The notes beneath the pieces are model-generated. The model had not been told where the DNA came from and searched no databases. It saw only the letters and a list, made by a program, of their open reading frames with translations. A program made the translations under genes and the position numbers. A DNA stretch of 64,000 nucleotides from Acanthochlamys bracteata (Eukaryota; Streptophyta; Magnoliopsida; Pandanales; Velloziaceae): assembly GCA_019914995.1 (NCBI GenBank), contig CM034137.1, positions 682,001 through 746,000 of the forward strand. Reading direction: 5' to 3'. This document shows, piece after piece, positions 1-11,256 of the stretch (position 1 is the stretch's first letter; every line of letters begins with the position of its first letter).

Positions 1-8
1 TTTTGCAG

Positions 9-68
9 TCCAACTTGAAGAGTCTACAGAAGCATTTCATGTGGAACCGGAAACCAGTGAAACATGAT
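9..68 (+). CDS. possible 3'-terminal exon of a gene cut by the left edge
   Basis: The window opens with TTTTGCAG, a good 3' splice acceptor. One frame after it reads QLEESTEAFHVEPETSET and stops at TGA (66-68). Another frame stays open to about position 141 (starting SNLKSLQKHF), so the true frame is uncertain. I do not recognise either peptide. The upstream gene lies outside the window. This is inference from a single splice site. Confidence 0.3.
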
Positions 69-563
69 CTGTTTCACATGATCCTTCATTCAATCTGGTT
101 TAATAGGTTAAACCAGATACATTCTCAGCAATGAGGCTTTTGATTTTTTCGTTTGTAAATAGATCTTTGAAAGGTATATCAAGCAAAACCTTGGAGTCTA
201 GGATGTATGTATCTTGTACATCATATATGATTTACAACTTGATTGCAGAATTCAAACAGATGTTTCAGATTCACTCTTACTTGTAAAAGATCTTTCTGCG
301 CATAGATTATTTAGACTTTTACATTTATTTTTAACTTTTAAATTTATTTTTAAACTCATTTTAACAGAATGAGTTTATTTTAAATTATACACGCCCTTAC
401 CTCCTGTATCACTCCAACAACCAAGTTCTATCTAATTATTTAGATAAATTATCTATTAGTATTTGCTTTTAACTAATCCCGAAACTATCAGTGGTATATT
501 ACTATATTTATTTGTCCATCAATAACAGTAATAAGCAAATCCAAGAAATTTTAGTCAACCATA
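69..563. other. AT-rich spacer between left-edge exon and UGT
   Basis: No supportable gene. It probably holds the 3'UTR of the gene at the left edge and, from the other side, the 3'UTR of the minus-strand UGT. No repeat or RNA gene was recognised. Confidence 0.5.
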
Positions 564-1988
564 TCACTTCATGATTTCCTCGACAAACACTCTCAGATTC
601 TTATCAGTAGCACCCTCTCCAATTACATCATTGGCCTTCTCCTTCCAAACCTTCGTCTTCATTCTAATCTCTTTACCTCTCTCTTCTTCCCCCATTACTA
701 TTTCCAAGCACCGCCCGAGCTCAGCAGCTTCGAGAACACCTCCGGCGTTTACCTCCGCTCTCACTCCTGTTCCCCAGTAACTCTCCACAAGCTTCGCGTT
801 CGTTCCTTGGTCTGCCCACTGCGGCATGCACACTGTTGGCACGCCGTAAACTAAGCTCTCCAGCGTGGAGTTCCATCCGCAGTGCGTCACGAAACACCCG
901 ACCGATTTATGCGACAAAACTTTTACCTGTGAACACCACTCCACAACCATCCCTTGTTCTCCTTCATCTTCTTCTTCGATCATGTTGTTGTTCCTGGCTA
1001 CCCACAAGAATGGTTTCCTGCTTTCCTTCAAGCACTTCAATGTTTCCTTCATCTGCTCTCTATGCAACGCTGGCGAACTACCGAAAGAAATATAAACTAC
1101 TGATCTTTCCGGCTTCGAGTTGAGCCACTCCATGTACTTCTTCTCATGTTCAGGTTCGAAAAGATCGCCGCCGACAACAGGGCTTGGCAATGATAGGAGC
1201 GGGCCTATTGGGATTAAGTCTATTTTCTCTGCTACTGAAGCTAAGGCTTCATACTCCAGCTCCGCGAAAGTGTTCACAAGAACCTTCGGCTTTACTTGGT
1301 TCAACTCTGCTTGTTTATCTAGTGCTTTAAACAACTCCCTCCACATTGCGAGAACAACGAAATGCGGGTGGCTTGGAGAAGAGATTGAAAGGAACGACGG
1401 CAAGTCTCTGATCTGCAGCGGGAGCAAGCCAGGCAATGTGACGGTGGATGAAGGGTTGTTGTTGTGAGAAGAAATGGATTCTTCATATCCATGGAAGTAA
1501 TGATAGTAGATGGAGAAGACTGTTGCAGGTTGGATCCAGAACAGCGCTGAAGGGATACCTTGTTCACGAGCAATGTCAGCGACCCAGTTGAGAAGAATAG
1601 CATAGATAATGCATGTTACAGGGCAGTCGCCGGCGTTGATGGTTTGGATGAGGTTGGTGAGGTTTTTGGATCCGACAGTCTTGAAATGCTTCATGTCATG
1701 CGGTCCTTGCTTGATGGGTTCATCGTGACCGTCGGAGAAAGGGACATAAGCAACGACTCCGCTGCGGCTCCTTTCGATCGGGTATTCTACCTGTTGGTCA
1801 GGAGAAGAAAGGGAAGGGAACATAAGACGGTGAGCGGACACGGTGGTGCAGAAGGTTACTCGGGCACCAGTGGCGCGAGCAAGGTGCCTCGCAAGTTGCC
1901 GGCCGGGGTTTATGTGACCTTGCGCAGGATATATCACTACCATGAAATGCTGCCGCTGCTCTTGCTCCATTGCAGTGTACAGCTCCAC
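564..1988 (-). CDS. UDP-glucosyltransferase, UGT75-like (family 1, group L)
   Basis: Single-exon, 474-aa family 1 glycosyltransferase, expected to move glucose from UDP-glucose to a small molecule in the cytosol. Seen: an N-terminal YPAQGHINP motif with the presumed catalytic His25, and a complete 44-residue PSPG box from Trp351 to Gln394 containing THCGWNS. The final Gln of the box is typical of UDP-glucose users. The closest families I recall are UGT75 enzymes such as anthocyanin 5-O- and crocetin/ABA-type glucosyltransferases; the acceptor cannot be read from sequence. Two starts are possible, Met1 or Met7 (MEQEQRQ); both leave the fold intact. A paralogue with the same motifs is at 22458-23885 on the other strand. 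No disabling change was seen. Confidence 0.93.
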   Translation of the reverse strand: MELYTAMEQEQRQHFMVVIYPAQGHINPGRQLARHLARATGARVTFCTTVSAHRLMFPSLSSPDQQVEYPIERSRSGVVAYVPFSDGHDEPIKQGPHDMKHFKTVGSKNLTNLIQTINAGDCPVTCIIYAILLNWVADIAREQGIPSALFWIQPATVFSIYYHYFHGYEESISSHNNNPSSTVTLPGLLPLQIRDLPSFLSISSPSHPHFVVLAMWRELFKALDKQAELNQVKPKVLVNTFAELEYEALASVAEKIDLIPIGPLLSLPSPVVGGDLFEPEHEKKYMEWLNSKPERSVVYISFGSSPALHREQMKETLKCLKESRKPFLWVARNNNMIEEEDEGEQGMVVEWCSQVKVLSHKSVGCFVTHCGWNSTLESLVYGVPTVCMPQWADQGTNAKLVESYWGTGVRAEVNAGGVLEAAELGRCLEIVMGEEERGKEIRMKTKVWKEKANDVIGEGATDKNLRVFVEEIMK

Positions 1989-2053
1989 TCTGTCTGTTTG
2001 TTATTTTCTGTTCTATGTATATTATGTGCTCGTACCTTAATCTCCCTCTTTGG

Positions 2054-2060
2054 TTATATA
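2054..2060 (-). promoter_or_regulatory. TATA box of the minus-strand UGT
   Basis: TATATAA on the minus strand, about 65 bases upstream of the UGT start codon at 1988. This spacing fits a plant core promoter with a short leader. Confidence 0.6.
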
Positions 2061-2091
2061 GCAGTTTGATTTGGTAGCTAGAGGAGGTGAG

Positions 2092-2166
2092 GCACGTGTT
2101 TGCTAACCTTCTGTTGGCAAAGATTTCAATAGATGCGTTCTGTTTTAGTTCCGGGCACGTGTTTGT
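2092..2166 (-). promoter_or_regulatory. pair of G-boxes upstream of the UGT
   Basis: Two copies of GGCACGTGTTTG lie about 60 bases apart (near 2092 and 2154), just upstream of the TATA box. CACGTG is the G-box bound by bZIP and bHLH factors. Twelve matching bases, not only the hexamer, suggest a small duplication. Light, jasmonate or ABA control of this UGT is inference. Confidence 0.5.
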
Positions 2167-2833
2167 TCACTGCAGGAACCATGTATGATTTAAGTTTAAT
2201 GAGTATATGGGAATTGGACAAATTGCCTTTACCTTTCTCAGGCTGGGTTTGGTCTGTGAAGTGAACCAAACAAACAGGTAATGTTCCACTGTTCTATCAG
2301 GGTACCTCTAATCAATGCCGTACAGAGCTTTACAGCTAGCGAAAAAATTAAATTCAGACCAGTTGTTAAAGAAGTTTTAATGACAATGCTAAGGGAGTTG
2401 TATAATGCGCACCTTTCAAGATAATGTGCCTTTACGGGAAGACTTTGTTTCAAGGATGAAACTTGCCAAGACCTGGGACCTTCACAGTAACAAGTAGGCA
2501 ATTTGGATTTTGGGACCAACAACATACACAGTAATAAGCAGGAAACGTGCCTCTCACAGGAAACTTATAACCTGTTTTATGGCATATGAGACTTTAGTCA
2601 ACACAATAACTTGAAAGAGAGTAACATCTAAGAGCAGTATATCAAAATTCATATTTAATCCCAAAATGAACAGCAATGTTACTTCACAATAGACGTCTGA
2701 ACAATGATATAGCGAGGAATGTTCTTGTCATAAATTAGTAACCATTTATTGCTTGCGCGTCCCAATTGCAAACAGTCACCAAGTGAATCTGAATAGAAAG
2801 AGACTTATTGCAAGATCTCAGCTCTTATGATAA
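2167..2833. other. spacer between UGT promoter and HIBCH-like pseudogene
   Basis: No gene could be supported. The part next to 2834 would have been the 3'UTR of the pseudogene. Confidence 0.5.
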
Positions 2834-5175
2834 TTAAACATCTAATTTGATCTCAGGGGTTAAAGGCTTTGAAACTGACTCAACTTCCCTCATGCCTACA
2901 TGCCCAAAACACGAGAGCCTCCAGTTTGGCTTCTGCATGAAAACAGCAGAAACACTTAGACTATGTACTATATGGATTCAAATGGTGATATCAAGAAAAG
3001 TTTAATCCATCTACTCTTACAGCAAATGAAATTAAGATTAAGATGTAAAGGAAGTGAGTAACAATAACAGCAAACAGCTCAGTAAATGTGACTGTGAAGG
3101 CGCTAATGATTAGACTCTTGTTCCTGACAACTACAGACTTTTAAACTCATTCAGTCTGAGGTCTATACAATAGTCGATCTTGTCAATTTGCAACACCGGT
3201 GTGCCTTTCAGTGAAATATATACACTGACAAGTGTAAACAACTTAAATAGTGGGTATATGGAAAAGCATACAGTCAAATTTGGTTAACTCTTAACAACTG
3301 CAGATAAGTCTTTTTCCAAAATGGTGCTTTCGTACCATTTGAAAGTTAATCGAATTAACCAACTTCTACTGGACCAGATGCACACATTATTGTGGAGGGC
3401 AGAAGGAAAACAATTATATATAGATAGAATTATAAACCTGATCCTTGTCAACTAAAACTGCTTGGACACGTTCAGCAAAATCATATTGGAGAGAGGATTT
3501 CAAGGCAATGCGATATTCAGTTTTCATTACACCAGCCAGCTGGACACATCATCTCAATGTCAGAGCATTAAATGAATATGATTTTTCAAGCAGTAACAAC
3601 TAAGAGTTAAAAGATAGAAGACAGAGCAATTCTAAAACTAACCTTAGACAACTGGTGCTCATTACTCCCATATGCTGAATAAACTTTGGAAAAATGCCTC
3701 TGAGTTAAACAGAGAGAAAATGGAGCACCTCTACCAGCCCTTGAAGAGCCTCATTCGCCATTCTGCCATGCAATAGGAATATGAATGAAGTGAGAACATA
3801 AAACGTGAATCTCACACTCTAAGAACAACCTTTGCCTTATACAACAAACTAAGCCTTTATCCCACTTTAATCTTGAAACACCATCTACAAGCAAAACGTA
3901 GCATGGGAAACTTTCCTGAAAATGCAAAATATATGGGAATAGTAGCAGTACAAATCCAAATTCGTTCAACTGCTTCACTATATCAATTTTACCTATACAG
4001 TCATCACTTTGCTGGTGCCTTTTCAGATCTTCTATAATTTCAGCCGCTGATTTATTTGCTCTAAGCATGACTGTATGTAAGGCAAGAGCTTCTTGAATTG
4101 AGCCTCTGACTCGGGTTCTTTCTTGTACCCCTGCCAACAACTCTTGGACATTGTTGTGAGGATCACCTGAGCTGCATGCATGGAAACAAAAGTGAATCTA
4201 GTGTAATTAATGTCAGCAGGAAAGGTATGTTTCCTGTAGTAAAAGAACTGTGCATGTCACCTATCGAATGATGCAAGAAAACTTATATTCATGTCATACC
4301 ATATGGTGATGATTGGAGATCGAGGATTCACTCAAATGAAACATGTTTGCTGAATTATCTTGTGTGCTGGAAGGCAATCAATTTAGTACTTGCAAATCTA
4401 TGAGCTGCCAAGCCAAATGATATCTAGGACTACTCACAAGACGCTCCTGAATTAGAGATCACAAGCACCAAGCCCAAACAAGACAAAGCAAATTATTTTC
4501 AAATGTCAATAAGAGTACGTGAAACATAGAAATTTATTTTACTTTTCAAGTCCTAGCTAGACAAGGTCACTTCCTCAATATGACAAGGTGACTATAAGAG
4601 ATTAATAACCTACAATTTAAATCTGAGCAGATCCTCTTTGAGGGAGGACAGGCTTCCAGATGGCACACAATGACTTCCAACACCTACGTGAAGGGCATCA
4701 GCAGGAGCAGAAAGCATAGAATAATATAACATAAATAAGAATTACCAGCTGAAATTGCAAGGCTAGAGCTGCTTTCCACCAACACACATTTAACATTTGG
4801 ATCTACTTCCCGTTCGTCTAGAAACTTCTTATACCTTATGTCCATATCTGCAAGTATTGTAACCGGGAACAGCAAAATCAGAAACATGGACAGATCACCC
4901 CACAACCACCACCAAATAAACTCTTCATAGAAGCTCGATAACTTGTTTAATTGACCGAAGCAACCAAGCAGCTCTAATAAATCGAAACCCGATCAGGCAT
5001 ATAATCTAACTGAAAATCTTCATAGAAACCTTTCAGAGAGCGATTCCACAAAACAGATCAGTTGGCAAAGATCTAACAAGCACACATGGTAGAAGCTCGA
5101 TCATGTCATAACATGTGACGGGGTATGTTGCGGGTGACAGCTTCTAGAAGCTCGATAACTACAAATTAAATTGAG

Positions 5176-5220
<45 letters not shown>

Positions 5221-5347
5221 AATGACGACCTAGATTCACGGCGAGGAGTGCTTTGGAGCGATCAAGAGTGATAAGAGCGAGACCATTGGGTAACACGCTT
5301 CCCTCAACAAACTCCTTCGGTCCGCTGCTACCAGCTGCAGCCGCCAT
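2834..5347 (-). pseudogene. 3-hydroxyisobutyryl-CoA hydrolase-like (crotonase fold), broken
   Basis: Recognisable pieces, in order on the minus strand: 5347-5230 ([16 protein letters not shown]...[15 protein letters not shown]), 4847-4746 (DMDIRYKKFLDEREVDP...), about 4705-4613 (DALHVGVGSHCVPSG...), about 4172-4000 (SGDPHNNVQELLAG...LKRHQQSDD), 3763-3643 (ANEALQGL...GSNEHQLSK), 3539-3438 ([20 protein letters not shown]...) and 2932-2834 (KPNWRLSCFGH...). The order matches the plant HIBYL-CoA hydrolase-like family of valine/acyl-CoA breakdown. The catalytic crotonase core, normally about 100 residues between the second and third pieces, is absent; only about 40 bases separate them. A reading-frame slip lies near 3729-3739 and an in-frame stop at 4610-4612. 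Most flanking splice sites are still good, so loss may be recent and the locus may still be transcribed. A functional enzyme is very unlikely. Confidence 0.85.
5176..5217. repeat. (GA)n microsatellite
   Basis: About 20 uninterrupted GA dinucleotides in the first intron of the HIBCH-like pseudogene. Likely polymorphic in length. Confidence 0.9.
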
Positions 5348-5850
5348 GGCTCGATAACGATCGGCTTCCGAAGCTGAGACGATTTAGATTGCCGGAACAA
5401 CAATTACAACAAGTAGAAGAAGATGAATTCGAGAAGCTGAAGAAGGACGGAGACGAGAATGCTTGGGGGAATATAGCGAACAACACTCGCATGATTCATG
5501 CTTCTTCGTCGGTTCTCTTCTGTGGTTTTACTTTTTTGTTTTTTCTCGAAGAGAGATACAGAGCGAGCGCTGGCTTTAGAGGGAGAGTCACAAGGTCAGA
5601 TAAGCCCAGCCCAATAAATTGCCCAATAAGTGGGGTTGGGCCTTTTAATCAACCAGGCGGTCAAAAGTTTTTATTTATTTTTCAATAAATTTATTATAAA
5701 ATTTTAATAAAAATTTTAAAATAATAAACTACAAAAAAGTTTAACATGGTAATATTTTATTAATATTTATTTTTATATTTTTTAGATTAAAATAATTATT
5801 TTTAATTTTTTAAAAATATTTTTTTTTTAGAAATATCCAAACGATGTTGT
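5348..5850. other. pseudogene upstream region with site II motifs, then AT-rich DNA
   Basis: Around 5603-5643 there are repeated GCCCA/TGGGCC motifs, the site II elements common upstream of plant housekeeping genes. They probably belonged to the HIBCH-like promoter. The stretch 5650-5830 is nearly pure A/T. An open frame at 5389-5688 has no ATG and no recognisable domain. Confidence 0.5.
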
Positions 5851-5853
5851 TCC

Positions 5854-6056
5854 GAGGTGTTTGGTAGTGATTTTTAAAATAAAAATATTTTTATTCTATG
5901 AATAAGCTTTAATTTTTTGACATAAAAAATAATAATAATAAAATTTAATTACTTAAAATTTATAAATAAATTATATAAATATTATAAAAAATTTATTAAA
6001 AAATATGAATTGAAAAATTAAAAAATTATTTTTTAAGAACGTGTTACCAAACCGCG
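5854..6056. mobile_element. candidate MITE (non-autonomous DNA transposon)
   Basis: An AT-rich block of about 200 bases is bounded by imperfect inverted ends: GGTGTTTGGTAGTG on the left, and a right end whose reverse complement reads CGCGGTTTGGTAACACG. No coding capacity. No clear target-site duplication was found, so the assignment is tentative. Confidence 0.4.
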
Positions 6057-7153
6057 CCGATTCGACTCATAGAAGAGGCGGATGAGGGTGCTCTGGAACC
6101 GCCTTTTTATCGCAGATCTTCCAAGTATGTTAGCCAGAGTGGTACCCAGATTGACATGGCTTTGGATCCATCTCAATGTCCTATATGGATGGATACTAGC
6201 GATGAGTTTGCATATAGGACAATTGCAAACTTCCATCTCATGTCCTATATGCATTCTCTTATAAGCTATAACCAAAGAAATCATGTGTAGTTCTGTTCTT
6301 ATTTGTGCAAAAACTATTCGTTGTTCTCCACGTCTTACTGCTTTTAAAGTTTGAAGAGGCTGCCAGTAAAGGTCTGATAGACAAAGTTTTCCCCTGAAAT
6401 AAAACCACTTTTGTGAAGTCCCCGGCCTCTGTTTTCGATATGATGGTGTTTATATGAACTGTTTATTTTCGACTGGAAGTTACGGGCAGGGCGTAGCATT
6501 AAATTTTTTATAACATAATTCTCAGGTACAAGCCACTTAGTTCTTAGCACTGAATCTAATCAGATGGGTTCCAAAGTATCACTAGTCAGAGAAGCAAAAT
6601 AGTTCGTTGCTAAATATAGTTGGAAAATAAATTCGACCAAAGATTGCATTAATACATCACCTCGGTGTTACTTTTGCACTGTATGAGGACCAGGTTATGC
6701 TACATGGTTGAATGGTATGCAAAATGTACATATCAAGCATTCAAAATTTTAGTCCCCATCGCATTCATATGAGCTATTAACATTCTGAATTCTGTATAAA
6801 ATAAATGTATCTGCTAACCAGTTTTGGAATGAACCAGGAAGCCAACGTTGCAAAATTGACGAAAGGTTTCAATCTTCGAGAATTTGCTAATATGATACAG
6901 GTTTTGGTCTATGTATGTTAGCAATCCAATAACCCATGAAAGAACTGAAATGTCAGTCTTGTGCCATGCAGAACATATCCTTGCAAAGCAGCTCCATGAA
7001 ACCGTACTGTTTGTGTACTTACAAGCTACTATAGGGAGGTTCAACAATAATGTTCTGAGCAGGGAGATTCCCTTGATAAAGAATGGCAACTCTGTAACCA
7101 ATGCACAGGTTTCATGGGAGGTCTTGATCGAACAAATCAGGCGATCGAACTTG
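6057..7153. other. spacer downstream of GT4 gene
   Basis: Only short shadow frames on both strands and no recognisable protein. The part next to 7154 is probably the 3'UTR of the minus-strand glycosyltransferase. Confidence 0.5.
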
Positions 7154-10100
7154 CTACTTAACTTTCATGCACTTGATGATGACCTTCGCGAAGCTATTGT
7201 ATGTGTGTTGCTTCAAATAGTTATGTTGTACCAGGAGCCGGCCATTCATTCCCATTTTCTTCATTGCATATGGATTTCTAAGTAAGAACTGGATGTTCTG
7301 GGCAAGTACCTGAATCCCTTGACGTCCAAGAGGGTGGAGAAGACCTGTCACGCCGTGTTCCACAATTTCTCTGGTGCCCCCAGCATCAGTTCCAAGGACC
7401 TGTATAGTAGAGCAATCAATTTAGGCTTTTAAAAGGGTTTCAAAATATAAGTAAGAAAAATAGGCTTTGGAAAAGTATTTACTGTCTACCGGAGTCCATA
7501 AGATAAACATCAAAAGGGCCAGTTCCCTACATTTTTAATGTATTTACTCAGTGATAATGGTAATAAATCATGACTCAAAAGAGATGATATAAAATATTAG
7601 ATAGTTTTATCTGACTAATCCATACTTCTCTTCTCTGGAAGCAGAAGGTGGCAGAAACAGATATTGAACAGAGCTGCATTTTTTCATGACTTAACTTTGA
7701 GAGTGGACTCTTGAATCCATTGCTGCATAAACACTACTCCCCTATCATATACAAGAGTTCTGATTAAGACACCTTTAACATTACAATTTAAAACTGCAAT
7801 ATTGATTACATAGGATCACTTTTTGCATTAGTAATTTCCTATAGAAAAAGTAGTTGTTTCATTCAAGCATATATAAAAACCAACTCTGTAGCAAATCATA
7901 CGGTCCACAGCAATTAGATTCTTCTCACTAACTAATCAGACCATCCTTCACATTGCATAGTACAGCTCTAAAAAGCTTACGACATTGTTGTAGTACTTTT
8001 AAATGAAATAGCATGACAAACAAGAGGAAGAGAAGAGAGAAATCAAATTATTACCGGTAGACCATTGGCCATCGCTTCGATAGTTACCCTACCAAATGTT
8101 TCTCCTGGACCCTGCCCACAAATTACATAGAACACAATCATACCAATGAATTCAAAAGGGCAAAATTAGTTTCTAACCAAAAATAGAATTGAGTTATACA
8201 CAACTTTTGCATTTCAACAAAACAGATTTACACACATATCTCAGTTGACTTAATTGGCTATTTGCATAAAGCTGCTCATTTGTGGAAATAGAAGTGCTTT
8301 TTTTGAATGGAACGACTTTGCCTTCAATGTTGTAGGTGCTATATATAATTCTAGACTTCTAAGTTCTTTGGTTTAGAAGATCCACTACATTGTTTTGTAC
8401 CTAAATAGAAACATAGCGTCTTAACAGAATATGCTTCATCACAAACATAATGTGCCTTTAGGACTTCTACACCAATGTTGACAGCCTCACAGAAAGTATT
8501 CAAGTTCCTATTTAAAAGACTAGAAAATGTTAAAGCATGAGAGCATATGCCTTTCTTTATGAATGGAAGGAGTATCTCATAGGAAAGAGACTCAGAAAGT
8601 TGAAAGTCCACCAAAAATGCCTAACAACATCGAAATGCTTTTACAGGCTATATATCTTTAATATTTGTGTTTTACCTATTATTTCTAGCATACTAAGCAG
8701 TATACTTTATCGCCAACTTAAACTGAAAAAGGTTCAACTAGGACCTACCTGGGCATTTATGACATAAACATCCGCTGCAGCATACAGAGATGCAACCCTT
8801 GTAGTCGCTGGAGTCCAGAGAACTGACTTCGACAAGTTTGAGTGCTGAGATAAAAATCTTAAAATTGCTTTAACATAAAGCACCTTGTTGCTCTTAGATC
8901 CAACTGACCCAATTAGAACTTTGAGAGACTGTTCACCACCATCCTTTTGTTCTGATAACAAATTCCTTGATAACTGAGACTTGCTTCCATCTGCAGCAAT
9001 AGTTTCACTAGCCAATGAAACATCATTCTGCGGAGAACGCTTCTTCCTTCTCCTCTTAGAACTTCTGCTAGAAGCTTTGCTTCTCCGCGATCTTGCAGAT
9101 GCTTCAGTACTGTTAGCTTCATGTACACCCAAGATAAGCTCTTCATCCCTGTCGTTGGTGTTTTGGTCACTAATATCTGAGAGTTCTTTTACATTTATAT
9201 GGATATCCTTCAGGGATGCATTACGTTCAGCAACCAAAAGAGCTGACTCAAGAAGCAATCTTTGGCCTTTCCCTGGATTAATACTGCTTAAAGATACCAC
9301 AAGCATATCATTCTCATCCAACCCCATCTCTTTCCTGACTGCAGTCCTTAATGCAGCCTTCTTTTGCAGCATTGCTTCAACACTAAATGCTGGAGTATTC
9401 AGGGAGCAATGGATTCCTGCTGCAAAAGCTAGTTCATCACTAACAGAAAGGGGGATTATCATTGGCTGCATATTCAACTGAATATGCTCTTCTTCACACC
9501 AGGCCACCCATTGCCTTGACTGTTCATTCGACAAAAATGCCAGTAACTTCACACGGTCTAACATTTGCTTTGAACGATCAAAGTACTCACGTCGGTTCTC
9601 CATGATCCACCATACTACTTGGCTTGAAGAAGCTGGATATTTTGTCAGATATTGTTCTGAAATTTAAAGTGCAGACATAAGAGAGGTAAAATAGTATTTT
9701 CAAGAATGCAGGTACAACCTAGATCATGCCAAATTTGATTGAGAAATTACGAGCAATTTTATCTACACAGGGAAAACTAAGTGTATTGAAATCATAGACA
9801 AGTGCAGGATTCATAACACCAAATTATTCAGATGCAATACAAATAAATATCCACAACAATAAAGCTTGAGTAGCCGGTAGTGTATTATACGTCATCACTT
9901 TTGGCTTAATAATGCAAAAATTGCTTCAGTGCCAAAAACGAATTAGTGCATAATCATGATGCTACTATCAAAAGCGACATTGTTGTGTAATCATTTTCTT
10001 TAAAACAAGCTACAATGAGAGATTTGTAATGGCACACGAAACATAGGACCTCTGTAGGTTCAAGAAAATTAGTTATAGCATATATGACACCGTTGCTTTC

Positions 10101-11256
10101 AGGGGAGAATTAGCTAGATCGTCGAGTAAAAATTAAGCTCTAAAAAAAGATGTCTAAATTCATCAAGACCAACCAAAGCCCAATTGTACCTGAAAATCGT
10201 GTTTCTTCTTTTATCAGGAAATTAAGACAACGTTTGAAACTTTAAAGAAAGCTCATTCACCTAATGCGTTTACCAACCTATCCAGGATGAACAAACCGCT
10301 GATCCTGCTATGACAAGGTCAGCTTTTGTGGCTGTCTTGAAGCTGGACTCTCCCCTATCATTAAGTACCTTGATCCCTCTTCTATTCAACTCCCCCATCA
10401 ACCCACCCTTCTTGCTCAAAACCACAACAGACACGGTCGCTCCACAACTTAAGAGCTCTGTTGCCAATTCCATCATCGAAAGTGGTGCACCAGTCATGGA
10501 TAGCTCATGAAATATCAGCACAAACCTGCGTGACCAGACAATACGAGCAAATGCACCTTGCCGGTCACAAGTTCCTCTCCTATTTTCAGCACTCCATTCC
10601 AAGATACGATCCTCTGTCTGACCAAATGGTCCTACGATCAAACCATACGATGTATTCCTCTTTGGTGTTGATGGCTCGTCCACATCAGTTGGCCTACTTT
10701 CTACAACTTCATCCTTCGGCTGTGAGATCATCTTGCGCAACCTACGCTCCTTAACCAATCTTTTACCTCTTTTCCTTGACAGATTCTGATGGGAATACTG
10801 CCGTTTCTTTTCTTTCAAAGAACCAACATTAAGCATTTCCGTATTGGAATCATTTCTATTACCGATGATCCCTTCAACAACAGAGCCCTTAACATTGTTC
10901 GCAAGAGAACTACTTGTAACATTTTCGACCTGTTTCCTAATACTACCATTCATGCTCTTGTAACCAACAAAACCTGTTTTACTGTGATCACCGTGAGCCC
11001 ATTCGGATTGCACGTGGAATCCAATATACGCCCACAAACCAATTAGTAGCAACCAGAAAATAACACGATTGCCACGAAACAATTGGTGAGTTAACGAAGT
11101 GAACTGCGAATCCTTGCGAGGCGTCCTAGTGGAACCCGATCCCCGGATTGAAGGTGAGTTCCTGGATCTGTTACCAGAAAGAGTTGACTTCAAACTCGGC
11201 GGAGCTCGAATAGAACTCTGCCTAACCAAATCCCTGTTACTAACCTTCTCCTCCAT
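7154..11256 (-). CDS. GT4-type glycosyltransferase, type II membrane protein
   Basis: Four exons by hand: 11256-10278, 9656-8749, 8111-8055, 7399-7154; all junctions are GT..AG and phases agree, giving 729 aa. The N-terminus is Ser/Arg-rich and cytosolic-looking, followed by one membrane segment at about residues 65-82 (VIFWLLLIGLWAYIGF), as in Golgi type II enzymes. A Rossmann-type N-domain follows (FHELSMTGAPLSMMELATEL), then WWIMENRREYFDRSK. The C-domain carries the retaining GT-B E-x7-E motif (ETFGRVTIE) and GTDAGGTREIVEHGVTG. It matches, from memory, Arabidopsis At3g15940/At1g52420, 'UDP-glycosyltransferase superfamily' proteins without a firm substrate. A basic Ser/Arg/Lys run (SRRSKASSRSSKRRRKKRS) sits between the GT-B halves. 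It appears intact. Confidence 0.9.

Noticed and set aside
5389-5688. 99-aa plus frame starting PEQQLQQVEEDEFEKLKKDG
   Set aside because: No ATG at its start, no domain recognised, and the second half runs into promoter-like and A/T-rich DNA.
6033-6284. Short overlapping frames on both strands sharing TCCTATATG sequence
   Set aside because: No homology recognised; it looks like a small local duplication in spacer DNA.
8981-9481. Plus-strand 166-aa frame
   Set aside because: Antisense of GT4 exon 2, which is securely supported by family motifs and splice phases.
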